A DNA stretch of 64,000 nt from contig SVKQ01000001.1 in NCBI GenBank assembly GCA_015068325.1, positions 1 through 64,000 on the forward strand, in the 5' to 3' direction. The notes under the pieces are model-generated. The model was not told where the DNA came from. It did no database searches and saw nothing but the letters and a program-made list of their open reading frames with translations. The translations under genes were made by a program, and so were the position numbers. This stretch comes from Oscillospiraceae bacterium (GTDB lineage Bacteria; Bacillota; Clostridia; Oscillospirales; Oscillospiraceae). This document shows positions 44,202 to 53,254 of this stretch, one piece after another; within the stretch, counting starts at the first letter, position 1; the number at the start of each line of letters is the position of its first letter.

Positions 44202-44297
44202 GAGAAAAACGGGACGGACGGGGGAACGGTCGGCGGAGACGGAAACAGCGCGGCCCCACGCGGCGGCGATGCGGTTGCGGCGGGACTGACGTTTCAT
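44190..44297 (-). CDS. Leader peptide-like small ORF before pyrF
   Basis: A 35-aa very basic peptide (MKRQSRRNRIAAAWGRAV...). AAAGGAGCACGCC gives a good start at 44297. It lies between the two leader terminators and its last codons fall in the second one, so translation could affect that terminator. No known family. Confidence 0.45.
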   Translation of the reverse strand: MKRQSRRNRIAAAWGRAVSVSADRSPVRPVFLRLR

Positions 44298-44318
44298 GGC
44301 GTGCTCCTTTCTGCAGAC

Positions 44319-44353
44319 AAAAGAAAAAGCTGCTCTCCGCCAGGGAGCGCAGC
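44319..44353 (-). terminator. First leader terminator of the pyr operon
   Basis: GCTGCGCTCC pairs with GGAGAGCAGC, followed by TTTTTCTTTT on the minus strand. It lies 36 nt downstream of the PyrR-like hairpin. Confidence 0.8.
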
Positions 44354-44388
44354 AAGACGAACGCAGGGCATGGGCCCGGCGCATGCGC

Positions 44389-44412
44389 GGTCCTTGGCGG
44401 CCTCACGGGACC
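44389..44412 (-). promoter_or_regulatory. PyrR-binding-like leader hairpin
   Basis: GGTCC-CGTGAGGC...AAGGACC on the minus strand matches the PyrR RNA-binding hairpin (GUCC, then G-GAGGC loop, then GGA). When PyrR with UMP binds such a site the downstream terminator forms. The pyrR gene is not in the window. Confidence 0.7.
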
Positions 44413-44432
44413 GACCTTAAAGTACCGTAAGC

Positions 44433-44461
44433 AGTATAGTGGAAAGAGGCGGGTTTGTCAA
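44433..44461 (-). promoter_or_regulatory. pyr operon promoter
   Basis: TTGACA, 17-bp spacer, TATACT; leader about 320 nt long before pyrF. Confidence 0.88.
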
Positions 44462-44583
44462 GGCACATTTGCGCATTTTTTCGCGGTTTTTCGCGGCGGC
44501 ACCGGAACCCTCCGGGAGAAAAAACACGGTTGCAACAGGCAGCAAAATGTGGTATGATGATTCGGCGTGAGAGGGCGGCCGTC

Positions 44584-45186
44584 TCAACGGAGCGACGCCA
44601 GCCACCGCACCAGCAGACGCTTGCCGTCGGTGGGCCGGCGCAGCCGCTCCGGATGCCACTGCACGGCAAAAACGGGCAGGGTATCGTGGCAGATGGCCTC
44701 CACGGTGCCGTCCTCCGCCCACTGCACGGCGCGCAGACCGCTGCCGAGGCGGTCCACGGCCTGGTGATGGGAGCTGTTGACAGGGAAGCGCTCTCCGTAG
44801 AGCTCCCGCAGAAGCGGGTCGTCGGTGCGGGAGCCGTGGATGCGGTCCTCACCGTTGATTTGGCTGTGGTCGGGGATGTCCTGGTGCAGCGTGCCGCCGA
44901 AGAAGACGTTGATCAGCTGTGCTCCGCGGCAGATGCCCAGCACGGGGCGTCCGGCGGAGGCAAAGCGCTCCAGCGCGGTCAGCTCGCGGGCGTCCCGCGC
45001 CTCGTCGATGTCCGCGCAGCCGCGGTCGTCCTGGCCGTAGTGTCGGGGATGGATGTCGCCGCCGCCTGGCAGCAGCAGTCCGGCGCAGCCGTCCGGATCG
45101 TCGGTCTGCACCCAGGCGCCCAGCTCCGCCAGCGTGTCGACATAACGGGCAAAGCCGTCGATGGGGTCGGGCAGATAGATCTTCAT
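44584..45186 (-). CDS. Class I amidotransferase-like hydrolase (peptidase C26, gamma-glutamyl-GABA hydrolase type)
   Basis: A 200-aa protein. The nucleophile elbow GICRGAQLIN (Cys near residue 87) and the FAVQWHPE His/Glu pair are intact. The family hydrolyses gamma-glutamyl amides. Members are usually about 230-250 aa, so this one is compact. GGAGGG spacing favours the ATG at 45186. Confidence 0.82.
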   Translation of the reverse strand: MKIYLPDPIDGFARYVDTLAELGAWVQTDDPDGCAGLLLPGGGDIHPRHYGQDDRGCADIDEARDARELTALERFASAGRPVLGICRGAQLINVFFGGTLHQDIPDHSQINGEDRIHGSRTDDPLLRELYGERFPVNSSHHQAVDRLGSGLRAVQWAEDGTVEAICHDTLPVFAVQWHPERLRRPTDGKRLLVRWLASLR

Positions 45187-45204
45187 ACGCATCCCTCCAC
45201 CCAC

Positions 45205-45233
45205 AGCGTATGCGTCCGCGGGCCGTTTGTCAA
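45205..45233 (-). promoter_or_regulatory. Promoter of the amidotransferase-like gene
   Basis: TTGACA, 17-bp spacer, TACGCT on the minus strand; the -10 is about 20 bp from the start codon. Confidence 0.65.
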
Positions 45234-45432
45234 GGGCGGATCGGTATAAGGGGCGGTATGGAAGCAATCGCGGCGGCGGGGATCACGCGAAAGATCCGGC
45301 TCCTCTGGCCGGTGCATCCGCCAGGTCCGCCTTGCTTCGCACGCTCCGCCGCAGGTCCTACGAATTCAAAATTTCATATCGTTCTTGCCTGTTTTTCCTG
45401 CACTTTCTGGAGCGGGAGAGCATGGGAGATAC

Positions 45433-45521
45433 GGAGGTGTATCGAAGTGGTCATAACGGGCCTGACTCGAAATCAGGTAGACCGCAAGGTCTCGTGGGTT
45501 CGAATCCCACCGCCTCCGCCA
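45433..45521 (+). tRNA. tRNA-Ser (CGA)
   Basis: A class II tRNA of 89 nt with a long variable arm. GGAGGTG pairs with CGCCTCC; anticodon loop CTCGAAA gives CGA; CCA encoded. AT-rich DNA begins directly after it, a common island insertion point. Confidence 0.95.
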
Positions 45522-45525
45522 TCAT

Positions 45526-45562
45526 AGGATTGCTATTTTAACAAGATAGCAATCCTTTTTTC
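45526..45562 (+). terminator. tRNA-Ser terminator
   Basis: AGGATTGCTAT pairs with ATAGCAATCCT, followed by TTTTTT. Confidence 0.88.
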
Positions 45563-45693
45563 TGCCTTAAAAGCCTTGATATTCAAGGATATCAAGAGCA
45601 CTTGAACCAAATCAGCAGAAGAAAAACCTGAGTTCTTTCCATGTTGTATTTTTGTTAATATCTTTCATGATAATTACTCCATAGTAATCGATT

Positions 45694-47259
45694 TCATTCG
45701 TCTATATATTCCCAATGAAATCCGCCTGCTGTCTTTTGATACCCTTTTGCACATTTATGGGCATTAGATATTCCTGTTTTCCGATATACGTCTGCTATAG
45801 AATCATAGCATATGCCTGTTTCAACACACCGTATCGGCTTGCTTTGCAATGCAGTCGTATGAGCCCTTGCACATTTAGGACATCCACGCCCCGATAATAG
45901 ATTATGAGCCTTTGTCGACCACTCATTACCACATCTTCTACATTTGCACCTTATTGATATGTCCCCTCTGACATAAGGCTCTAAAGGAATGACATCCTCA
46001 CTTATTATAGATAATCGTGACACAAATTCTTCGTTAGTGAGGGTTCTTTTAAAAGCAGTAGTTTTTCTTGCACATTTAGGGCAAGCATGACCTCTTAGTA
46101 AACTCGTCGGCAGAGCTTTCCACTCGTGTCCGCACACCTTACATTTACAGAGTAGCTTAACCTCCGATCTCTCATATGCCTCTAAAATTTCAACTGAAGG
46201 ATTTACATCATTTAGAAGAGTTCGGAATTCAGCATCGTCTCTTTTTTGCGCATTTTCTATAGCGCTTTTTATAATGCTGTCCCAATTCTGTGAAATGACC
46301 TCAAAAGGAATATTGAAGTATAAACAAATACTTTTTATGAGGTCTTTGATTGAATGATAATCACCCTCAGAGCTAATTTCAGTGTTGAACAGTTTGTAAT
46401 GTCCTTCTAACTGCTCTGAAATACCTTCTGGACAATCTTCGAAGATTGTTAAAAGATAAATATCCTTTTCATTGCATAAGCGCTGTTTTTCATTGTCATT
46501 TGCCAACCTATCTTTATGCCAATACCATGCTCCGAACTCAATTGCAAAATCCAGGTTTGGTATAAAAATATCCAACTCTTTACCTATGGTTTCTTTATCT
46601 CTTGACTTTACCTCGGATTTTCCAAGAGCGGTAGAAAAACTACCTATCAATACTTGTTCGACGATAGATGTAGAAGCATGACTACAATTGGGGCAACGAC
46701 TTCCTTTATCCAACAAGTTATTTGGTGTGGCAGACCAAACGTATCCGCAGATATTACATTTGCATTTGATTTTATGCTGACTTGTTATATATGGTTCTAA
46801 TGGTGTTATATTAGGATTGATAAGTGAGAGAGCTTCAGAGAACTCCTCATTTGATTTTCTTCTATCAATTCCCCTTTTTTGACGACTACAACGAGGACAT
46901 TTATGTCCTTTACTTAATAAATTGTTAGGAGATACTTTCCATTCATTGCCGCATATTTTACAACGACAAAGAATTGTTCCCTTGTTTCCTTTGTATTTTT
47001 CTAATGGCTCAATATCAGAATTAATTTGAGCTAATTCTTTCACAAAATCAGAATTGTTCTTTTTAATATTACCTGCGCAATAAGGACAGCCATATCCTCG
47101 TAGTAATGAATTTGGTCTTGCATACCAAGAATTTCCGCAAGCCTTACAGTGACACAAAATTTTAGTATGGTTATTAGTGTAGGGTTCTTCAGGTGTTATC
47201 CGAGGGTTAATTTCCTTAAGTTCAAGGAGAAATTGATCGTTTGTTTTTGTTTTACTCAT
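45694..47259 (-). CDS. Multi-zinc-ribbon protein with nuclease-like centre
   Basis: A 521-aa protein. Five zinc-ribbon units of about 26 residues (CxC-x2-CG-x-W...LL-x-G-x2-CP-x-C) occur, three before and two after a central region. The centre (about 200-275) contains ELDIFIPNLDFAIEFGAWYWH, a Vsr/PD-(D/E)XK-like nuclease pattern (E-x-D, then I-E-F). The C-terminus (about 470-521) resembles a NUMOD1-type DNA-binding module (CYDSIADVYRKTGIS). Such proteins resemble mobile or homing nucleases. It sits directly beside tRNA-Ser in AT-rich DNA. Confidence 0.8.
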   Translation of the reverse strand: MSKTKTNDQFLLELKEINPRITPEEPYTNNHTKILCHCKACGNSWYARPNSLLRGYGCPYCAGNIKKNNSDFVKELAQINSDIEPLEKYKGNKGTILCRCKICGNEWKVSPNNLLSKGHKCPRCSRQKRGIDRRKSNEEFSEALSLINPNITPLEPYITSQHKIKCKCNICGYVWSATPNNLLDKGSRCPNCSHASTSIVEQVLIGSFSTALGKSEVKSRDKETIGKELDIFIPNLDFAIEFGAWYWHKDRLANDNEKQRLCNEKDIYLLTIFEDCPEGISEQLEGHYKLFNTEISSEGDYHSIKDLIKSICLYFNIPFEVISQNWDSIIKSAIENAQKRDDAEFRTLLNDVNPSVEILEAYERSEVKLLCKCKVCGHEWKALPTSLLRGHACPKCARKTTAFKRTLTNEEFVSRLSIISEDVIPLEPYVRGDISIRCKCRRCGNEWSTKAHNLLSGRGCPKCARAHTTALQSKPIRCVETGICYDSIADVYRKTGISNAHKCAKGYQKTAGGFHWEYIDE

Positions 47260-47741
47260 GACGAAGCACCACTATTTCTATAGTCATTTTAGGTAGTATA
47301 CCACAAATATTCAGTCCATTCAAGTTTTCCATAACTATTCGCCGAGCGTCTTCTTGGCTCTAATCAAAGTGCTTTTTGAGAGAAACGCCCTGCAAGTTTG
47401 CGGCTTGCAGGGCGTTGTTGACTCATTTGAAATGAAATTACAATGGGTTAATTAAAATTGTTATAGAGATGCTAGTAAAAACATAGAAACTACTGGAATG
47501 TCAACGCTTCTTGTGGTACAATAAAATAGTTTATTGTAGGAATTTATTTGCGCAATTGAAACAAGTAAAATGGCATACAAGAAAACGACAATACCATGTG
47601 GATTCAACACCCGATTATTTGCAGAAATACGAAAACTGTAAGAACTCAAATGAAGCGCCTTAAGACGGCAATACCAAATCATACTGCAAAACTCGTTGCT
47701 GATTCATGAAGAACAATAGAAGCCATAGGGAGCATTCACGC
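47260..47741. other. Gene-free AT-rich stretch with one hairpin
   Basis: A perfect hairpin AACGCCCTGCAAG/CTTGCAGGGCGTT (47385-47417) is the only clear feature. Other frames lack ribosome sites. The promoter of the following kinase gene is probably here but not obvious. Confidence 0.6.
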
Positions 47742-50282
47742 ATGAAAAAGATTCTCACTATTATTGTCAACGTGATCATTATAGCTGCTATACTGATCTT
47801 CGTTGTTCTCTACTCCCGTTTTGAAACCACCGATTCATACCGGAGACAAATAGAACACTTTGAGAGCACAATGGTCACCATGGAGAAGGTGACAGAGAAT
47901 TATCTGGAAGGCGAGCAGCAGATCTGCGATGTTTGGGCGCGCTATATCAACAGTGAGCACATGACAATGGAAGAGGCGGCTGCGTTTATCCGGGCCTCCC
48001 ATGTGCTTGAAAACGCCTCGGCACATCTGATTTCTCTCGAAAGCTTCACGGGTCTCTCCACGCGCCCGAAACAAGGCACGCTTGATGACTATGCTGTTTC
48101 CTACAAGCAGATAGCTCTCCTGGAGAACGTGGATTGGATCAATGAAATCGGAACGTCAATCAACATCACCCGCGCGTACACCAATCCGATGAACGGCGAG
48201 CAGTCACTGGCTTTCTGCAACCTTGTTATGCTGAATAACCTGGAAAGCGATTCTCCCGAGGCTGCTGTCCTGCTGCGCGTTATTCCCATCTCTGAGCTGG
48301 AACAGAAATGGGTTTTCCCGCAGACAGAGCTGGTGAATGCTGAGCTTTCCATGATCGACGCCAACGGGGATTACATCCTGAAAGGACACAGCTTCAAGAA
48401 TTCCAGCTTTTTTGAGTTCTACAAATCATATAATCCGACAGATCCCGAATCGTCAGATAAATTGTTCGACAGGATCACTTCATCGACCGGTTCCGTTCCG
48501 ATGCTCAACTCTCACGGGCAGGAATGCATACTTGCCTTCACACCGATCTCGGCAACTTCCGGTTGGACACTGTTGGGTTTCGTGCCGGCGAAGGATCTCC
48601 ATGTGGATGCAGAAAACTGGCTGCTGGTCGGAGTCATTTCTGCCGGTCTTCTGATTCTTTTCCTGCTTGACCTGCACTATATGATCTACCTTAACAAGCG
48701 ATTTCAGGCTGCGGCACGGGAGGCGGAATCCGCAAGTAAAGCAAAGACCGATTTTCTCTCCACCATGTCTCACGACATCCGCACGCCCATGAATGCCATC
48801 ATAGGCCTTACGACAATTGCCGAGAAGAATCTCGGGGATGTTGAGTCGACGGGTGAGAGTCTTCGGAAAATCAGCCTGGCCAGCAATCATCTGCTGACGC
48901 TGATCAACGATATTTTGGATATATCGAAGGTAGAAAGCGGAAAGCTGAAGTTGAGTCCTTTGACATTCTCCATTGTGGAAACGGTTGAAAACCTTGTCAA
49001 TATCTCGCAGCCGATGATCAAGGAAAAGAACATTGATTTCAGATTCCACATCAATCAGATAGAAAAGGAATATTTATACACAGACCAGCTTCGTCTGAAT
49101 CAGATTTATATCAATATCCTCTCCAACGCCATCAAGTACACGGAACCCAGCGGGCGTGTCACCGTAGATATGCGCGAGGAAAAGAGCGCCATACCCGGTT
49201 GCATACGGCTGAGCTATATTGTAGCAGATACGGGCATCGGTATGAGCCCGGAATTCATGACGACTATGTATCAGCCCTTCTCGCGCCAGATCGACAGCCG
49301 TGTCAACAGCATTCAGGGGACTGGTCTTGGTCTGGCTATTACAAAGCAGATGGTCGATCTGCTTGGCGGCACGATCGACTGCCAGAGCGAGCAGGGCAAG
49401 GGGACGACCTTCACCGTCGTACTGGATATCCCCGTAGCTGACAGACAGCGGGATGACATGAAGCTTGATCCTATTGACGTGCTGCTCGTTGATGATGATG
49501 AGATCCTGCTCCAGGCGGCTGCTGATATTCTGGTGTCTCTTGGCGCTTCAGTGGAGAAGGCGCAGAGCGGCCTGGAGGCGCTCGGAATGGTCCAGCACAG
49601 GCATCTTTCCGGGCGGGATTACGGCGTAGTCATCGTGGACTGGAAAATGCCGGAGATAGACGGCGTTGAGACAATCCGCCGGATCCGCGCGGAGGTGGAT
49701 GAGAATATCCCGATCCTGCTGATCTCCGCTTATGACTGGTCGGACATTGAGGACCGGGCAAAAGCGGCAGGCGCGAACGGCTTCGTCAGCAAACCTCTTT
49801 TCCGCTCTACGCTCTATGATAAGATCAACGAGCTGATCGGGAAGAAGTCCGTTTCCCAGGAGCCGGAGGATGATTATTCCGATTTGCAGGGGCTGCATAT
49901 CCTGGTGGCAGAGGATAACGACATCAACTGGGAAATCATATCCGCTATGCTTTCCATGTTTGGAATCACCACCGAGCGGGCGGAAAACGGCCGCCTCTGT
50001 GTGGAGCGGATGCGCGCGGCTGCGGAGGGCAGTTATGAACTGATCTTCATGGATATACAGATGCCGGAGATGAATGGGCTTGACGCGACTAGGGCAATCC
50101 GGAAACTGGAAAATCCTTGGGCGGCCTCTATCCCGATTGTAGCGATGACGGCAGACGCATTCTCCGAAAACGTCACGGAATGCCTGGATGCCGGAATGAA
50201 CGGCCATATTGCAAAGCCCGTTGATATCAAGCTGGTTATCAAGGAGATCCGAAGAATCAAGGAAGGAAAAGGGAAATCATGA
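47742..50282 (+). CDS. Hybrid sensor histidine kinase with two receiver domains
   Basis: An 846-aa membrane kinase: helix at residues 4-24, external sensor (25-305), second helix (about 307-327), HisKA (TMSHDIRTPMNAIIG), HATPase (GTGLGLAIT), REC1 (VDWKMPEIDG) and REC2 (FMDIQMPEMNG). The ATG at 47742 has GGGAG ahead. The stop overlaps the start of a solute-binding lipoprotein gene (ATGA), so sensing through that protein is likely. No separate response regulator is adjacent. Confidence 0.92.
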   Translation: MKKILTIIVNVIIIAAILIFVVLYSRFETTDSYRRQIEHFESTMVTMEKVTENYLEGEQQICDVWARYINSEHMTMEEAAAFIRASHVLENASAHLISLESFTGLSTRPKQGTLDDYAVSYKQIALLENVDWINEIGTSINITRAYTNPMNGEQSLAFCNLVMLNNLESDSPEAAVLLRVIPISELEQKWVFPQTELVNAELSMIDANGDYILKGHSFKNSSFFEFYKSYNPTDPESSDKLFDRITSSTGSVPMLNSHGQECILAFTPISATSGWTLLGFVPAKDLHVDAENWLLVGVISAGLLILFLLDLHYMIYLNKRFQAAAREAESASKAKTDFLSTMSHDIRTPMNAIIGLTTIAEKNLGDVESTGESLRKISLASNHLLTLINDILDISKVESGKLKLSPLTFSIVETVENLVNISQPMIKEKNIDFRFHINQIEKEYLYTDQLRLNQIYINILSNAIKYTEPSGRVTVDMREEKSAIPGCIRLSYIVADTGIGMSPEFMTTMYQPFSRQIDSRVNSIQGTGLGLAITKQMVDLLGGTIDCQSEQGKGTTFTVVLDIPVADRQRDDMKLDPIDVLLVDDDEILLQAAADILVSLGASVEKAQSGLEALGMVQHRHLSGRDYGVVIVDWKMPEIDGVETIRRIRAEVDENIPILLISAYDWSDIEDRAKAAGANGFVSKPLFRSTLYDKINELIGKKSVSQEPEDDYSDLQGLHILVAEDNDINWEIISAMLSMFGITTERAENGRLCVERMRAAAEGSYELIFMDIQMPEMNGLDATRAIRKLENPWAASIPIVAMTADAFSENVTECLDAGMNGHIAKPVDIKLVIKEIRRIKEGKGKS

Positions 50283-51574
50283 AAAAAACGATGTGTATGT
50301 TTTTGGCAGCGCTGATGATCCTGGGTCTGGCCGCATGCGGCGCAAAGACGCAGGATTCGGAGGCGAAGGATGGGTTCCGTCCGGCTCTGGATACTTCCGT
50401 CAGTTGCCATATCAGCGTTGCCGGCGGCTACAACAATTTTGAGGCGCTGGAAGCTGAGTTTGACCGTTTTAATGAATATTATCCCAATGTGGAGCTTGTA
50501 TTTACAAAAATTGATGACTATAACAACATGATCGGAATGGTCCTGAACGGAACCGGCGCCCCCGATATCTACGTCAATTACTCTTGGATGTATGGCCGGG
50601 AGCAATATAAGGCGTCCATCGACCATGCCGAAGACTTGTCCGATCCCGCGCTGGGTCTTGATCTGGGCTGCATCCGCGGCAATATACTTTTGAATACAGA
50701 TGACGGTGCGCTTCCGATGGTCCCGGTTTTCTCAAACACCTACGGCATGCTCGTGAACAACAGCCTTTTTGAAAAAGAGGGCCTGAGCGTTCCTACAAGC
50801 TATCAGGAACTGGTGGCGGTGTGTGATGCGTTTCATGAAAAGGGCTATGAAAACCCGATGATGGGCTTCTCCCAGCAGGAGACGACTTCGCTTTTTACCT
50901 TGACGCTTTATCCGTACTTCTGCGGAACAGTTGCGCACGATGAAGAGGCTGTTAAAAAGCTCAATGCGCTTGAAGCATCAGCCGGCGAGTATATGCGGCC
51001 CGCCCTTGAGAAGCTCGTACAGTTCCTAAACGACGGCTGCGTAGAGCTTGATGCGTGTGCGGAGATTGAAAACAACTATGACGCTGTGATTCTTCGCTTC
51101 TTTGAAGGGGACGTACCCATGATGCTCTGCTCCGGTGACGCAGTGTCCGGAACAAAGAAGCGGGAAAGCCGTTCTGAGGCATTTATTGCCAACCCCTTTA
51201 CATACACCTTCGCCCCTGTTCCCATGTCGGATGACGGAGCATATTTCCTTGATATGCCGAATCTGCAGTTCTCTGTCAACAAAGACAGTTCAAATTTGGA
51301 CATGGCCAACGAATTTATGCGTTTTCTGATCACGCCGCGGGAGCTGAACGAGATGGCGCAGAATAAGGGGCTGATATCGCCGACAAAGGATCTGTCTTTT
51401 AACAGCCTGTACGCCGCATTGGGGGCTGTTCCGGAATCCCGAATCCTGTCGCCGGAAGTTTTCGGATTGTCGGATGATGCTGTCATCCAGTTGAGGCTGG
51501 CCGGTTATCTTGTCGGAACGGGCGAAATAACGATAGATGAAGCAGTTGCCAGATACGGCACATTTACACAATGA
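50279..51574 (+). CDS. Family 1 extracellular solute-binding lipoprotein
   Basis: A 431-aa protein. The lipobox LGLAACG (Cys near residue 20) follows a hydrophobic signal. The remainder has the bilobal SBP pattern (FDRFNEYYPNVELVF; MVLNGTGAPDIYV; PMVPVFSNTYGMLVNNSLF). No ABC permease genes follow, so it probably feeds the upstream kinase with ligand information rather than serving transport. Confidence 0.9.
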   Translation: MKKTMCMFLAALMILGLAACGAKTQDSEAKDGFRPALDTSVSCHISVAGGYNNFEALEAEFDRFNEYYPNVELVFTKIDDYNNMIGMVLNGTGAPDIYVNYSWMYGREQYKASIDHAEDLSDPALGLDLGCIRGNILLNTDDGALPMVPVFSNTYGMLVNNSLFEKEGLSVPTSYQELVAVCDAFHEKGYENPMMGFSQQETTSLFTLTLYPYFCGTVAHDEEAVKKLNALEASAGEYMRPALEKLVQFLNDGCVELDACAEIENNYDAVILRFFEGDVPMMLCSGDAVSGTKKRESRSEAFIANPFTYTFAPVPMSDDGAYFLDMPNLQFSVNKDSSNLDMANEFMRFLITPRELNEMAQNKGLISPTKDLSFNSLYAALGAVPESRILSPEVFGLSDDAVIQLRLAGYLVGTGEITIDEAVARYGTFTQ

Positions 51575-51662
51575 CCGCGCTGTACCAGCCAAGGCCAAGT
51601 ATCGTGTTTTAAGGCTTGTTGCAAGTGACAGCGGCGGGGATTGCTCCCCGCCGCCCGTTACC

Positions 51663-52085
51663 TTATGCGTAGATTAACTCGTGATTTACAATCTCTATTG
51701 CCCTGTCCCGGATGTTGTTCATCCGCTGCACCCACAGCATTTGATCCTGTGCTTTGAGCTGTTCAGTGACCCCCTCACGCTCGGCCATTTGCTTTGTCAG
51801 CAGGAGCATTTGCTCCGTTGCTTGCTCGTTGATATCGGCAAGATAGGTATTCAGTCTGCCGCCGGTCAAAAGCTCTATGTACAGGGCTTTTCGCTCCGTC
51901 TTGATGTACCGCAGGTACCGCTGTCCCCAAATGCCGATGGGCTTTTCATCTTGAACCGGTACTGTCAGGCAGGGGATGTAATAATCACCCTGCAGTTCGT
52001 ACCATAAACCGTTGCTTTTATCGAAAATATACTCTTCCGTGTTGAAATCCTCCTGTATAATAGCTCCGTTGATGTATTCGCACAT
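51663..52085 (-). CDS. TnpV-like transposon protein, copy 2, with altered start
   Basis: A 140-aa frame about two-thirds identical to copy 1 at 28776 over its length (NGLWYELQG, GIWGQRYLRYI, QMLWVQRMNNI). Aligning the starts, the ATG of copy 1 is ACG here, behind the same GGAGGATT site. The frame can still be entered at the ATG at 52085, with GGGAG 9 bp ahead, adding about 15 foreign residues. Confidence 0.7.
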   Translation of the reverse strand: MCEYINGAIIQEDFNTEEYIFDKSNGLWYELQGDYYIPCLTVPVQDEKPIGIWGQRYLRYIKTERKALYIELLTGGRLNTYLADINEQATEQMLLLTKQMAEREGVTEQLKAQDQMLWVQRMNNIRDRAIEIVNHELIYA

Positions 52086-52190
52086 ATGTCACAGGCTCCC
52101 GATTGTCACACCTTGTTATGTCCTGTTATGGGTTTTTCTTGCCCTTGCTTTTGCCCTTATGAGCAGCGCGAGCGTTATAGAAACGGTGTA

Positions 52191-52813
52191 ACATTTAATA
52201 AAGGGCTTCGGTGAGCAGATTGCGGAAAATCCTTTGTTTTCAACGGTTTCAGAGGATTTCATTAACGCCCTATAATCACTGGCGGATGCCTATGATTTTG
52301 GGGAATTCAAATCGGCGTTTATAGAGGAGAAATGTGGCATGGAATATTGGGATTATCCGAATGATAAGACAGCCTTGTTTGAGTCAAGCGCGAAAAAACT
52401 ATTACTGGTGTGCCGAAAATAGGTATACCTATTTGTGCTCAAAGGAAGAATCTGATCAGATTGATCCGTGGAATGATTTGCAGGGATATGGCTGGGTGAT
52501 CAGCAGCTATCTGCGATATGATGTTATCAAGCACGGCGAAGTCATATTCTCCAATCCGGAGATGGAAAACGATGATAAAGCAGGGTGTTTCGTCATTATC
52601 AGAGATGAGCCTTTTGAGTATACGATCCAATCATGGGGAGAACGGAAACTGATCAGCCATGAAGTTCGCAAAGATCAAGGCTTTGATGAAGCACTGCACC
52701 CGGTATATTTCGCCTCACACAAGAAAGCGTTGAGGAAAGCGGTGGAAATGTCGATGAAAGATGACTGCCAATATATTGTGTGTAGGCAGTTGGGCAGTTA
52801 TGATAGGCATTAA
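52191..52813 (+). pseudogene. Decayed gene(s) of unknown function
   Basis: From 52191 a frame reads EQIAENPLFSTVSEDFINAL, meets TAA at about 52272, and continues SLADAYDFGEFKS into MEYWDYPNDKT (ATG at 52339 with GAGGAG). It stops near 52420. Another frame then runs to 52813 (SKEESDQIDPWNDLQGYGW...GSYDRH). The pieces fit one or two genes broken by a stop and a frameshift. No family is recognised. Confidence 0.5.
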
Positions 52814-52853
52814 AAAGTATAAGGGCAAATTCCTGTTTGCGGGGTTCTGCTCT

Positions 52854-52972
52854 GGTACACTTTTAGGCGCTCTTTCTATGCCATGGTACACTTTTAGGCG
52901 CTCTTTCTATGCCATGGTACACTTTTACGCGCTCTTTCTATGCCATGGTACACTTTTACGCGCCCTTTCATA
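52854..52972. repeat. Four tandem 31-bp direct repeats
   Basis: Units start at 52854, 52885, 52916 and 52947, each beginning GGTACACTTTTA; units 3 and 4 have ACGC for GGCG, and the last is partial. The pattern resembles the multiple terminal repeats of IS21-type elements, but no transposase is present. Confidence 0.85.
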
Positions 52973-52977
52973 CAAAA

Positions 52978-53010
52978 GGCCGGCAATTCTATCAGAATTG
53001 CCGGCCTTTT
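52978..53010 (+). terminator. Hairpin after the tandem repeats
   Basis: GGCCGGCAATTCT pairs with AGAATTGCCGGCC around ATC, then TTTTC. Confidence 0.8.
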
Positions 53011-53035
53011 CTCTTTGTGCTGCGATGAAAAGGGG

Positions 53036-53160
53036 GATGAAACTAAGGGCCTGTCTGCATGGCTGGATGGCGCAGCGGCAATCGGCCTTTGGCAGCAGAA
53101 ATACCTCCGTGACAGTTACAGGAGCGGTATGATTTGCTGTACATTTTTCCGCGTGTCGGG
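53036..53160 (+). pseudogene. Possible TnpV-like remnant
   Basis: The translation contains IGLWQQKYLRD, like the GIWGQRYLRY core of TnpV, and a later SGKL. It has no proper start and is too short to judge. Confidence 0.25.
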
Positions 53161-53254
53161 AAAGCTGCGCGGAAGGAGATGACAGCAGGAGAACAGCATC
53201 ACGCAGAGGAATGGCACCTTGCCTTGCCGCATCCCCGCCAAAAGCAAGAACAGT

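Noticed and set aside
47461-47682. Minus-strand 73-codon frame before the kinase gene
   Set aside because: No ribosome site, unlikely composition and no family; regarded as chance.
52854-52972. CRISPR array
   Set aside because: The units are directly adjacent with no variable spacers, and no cas genes are present.
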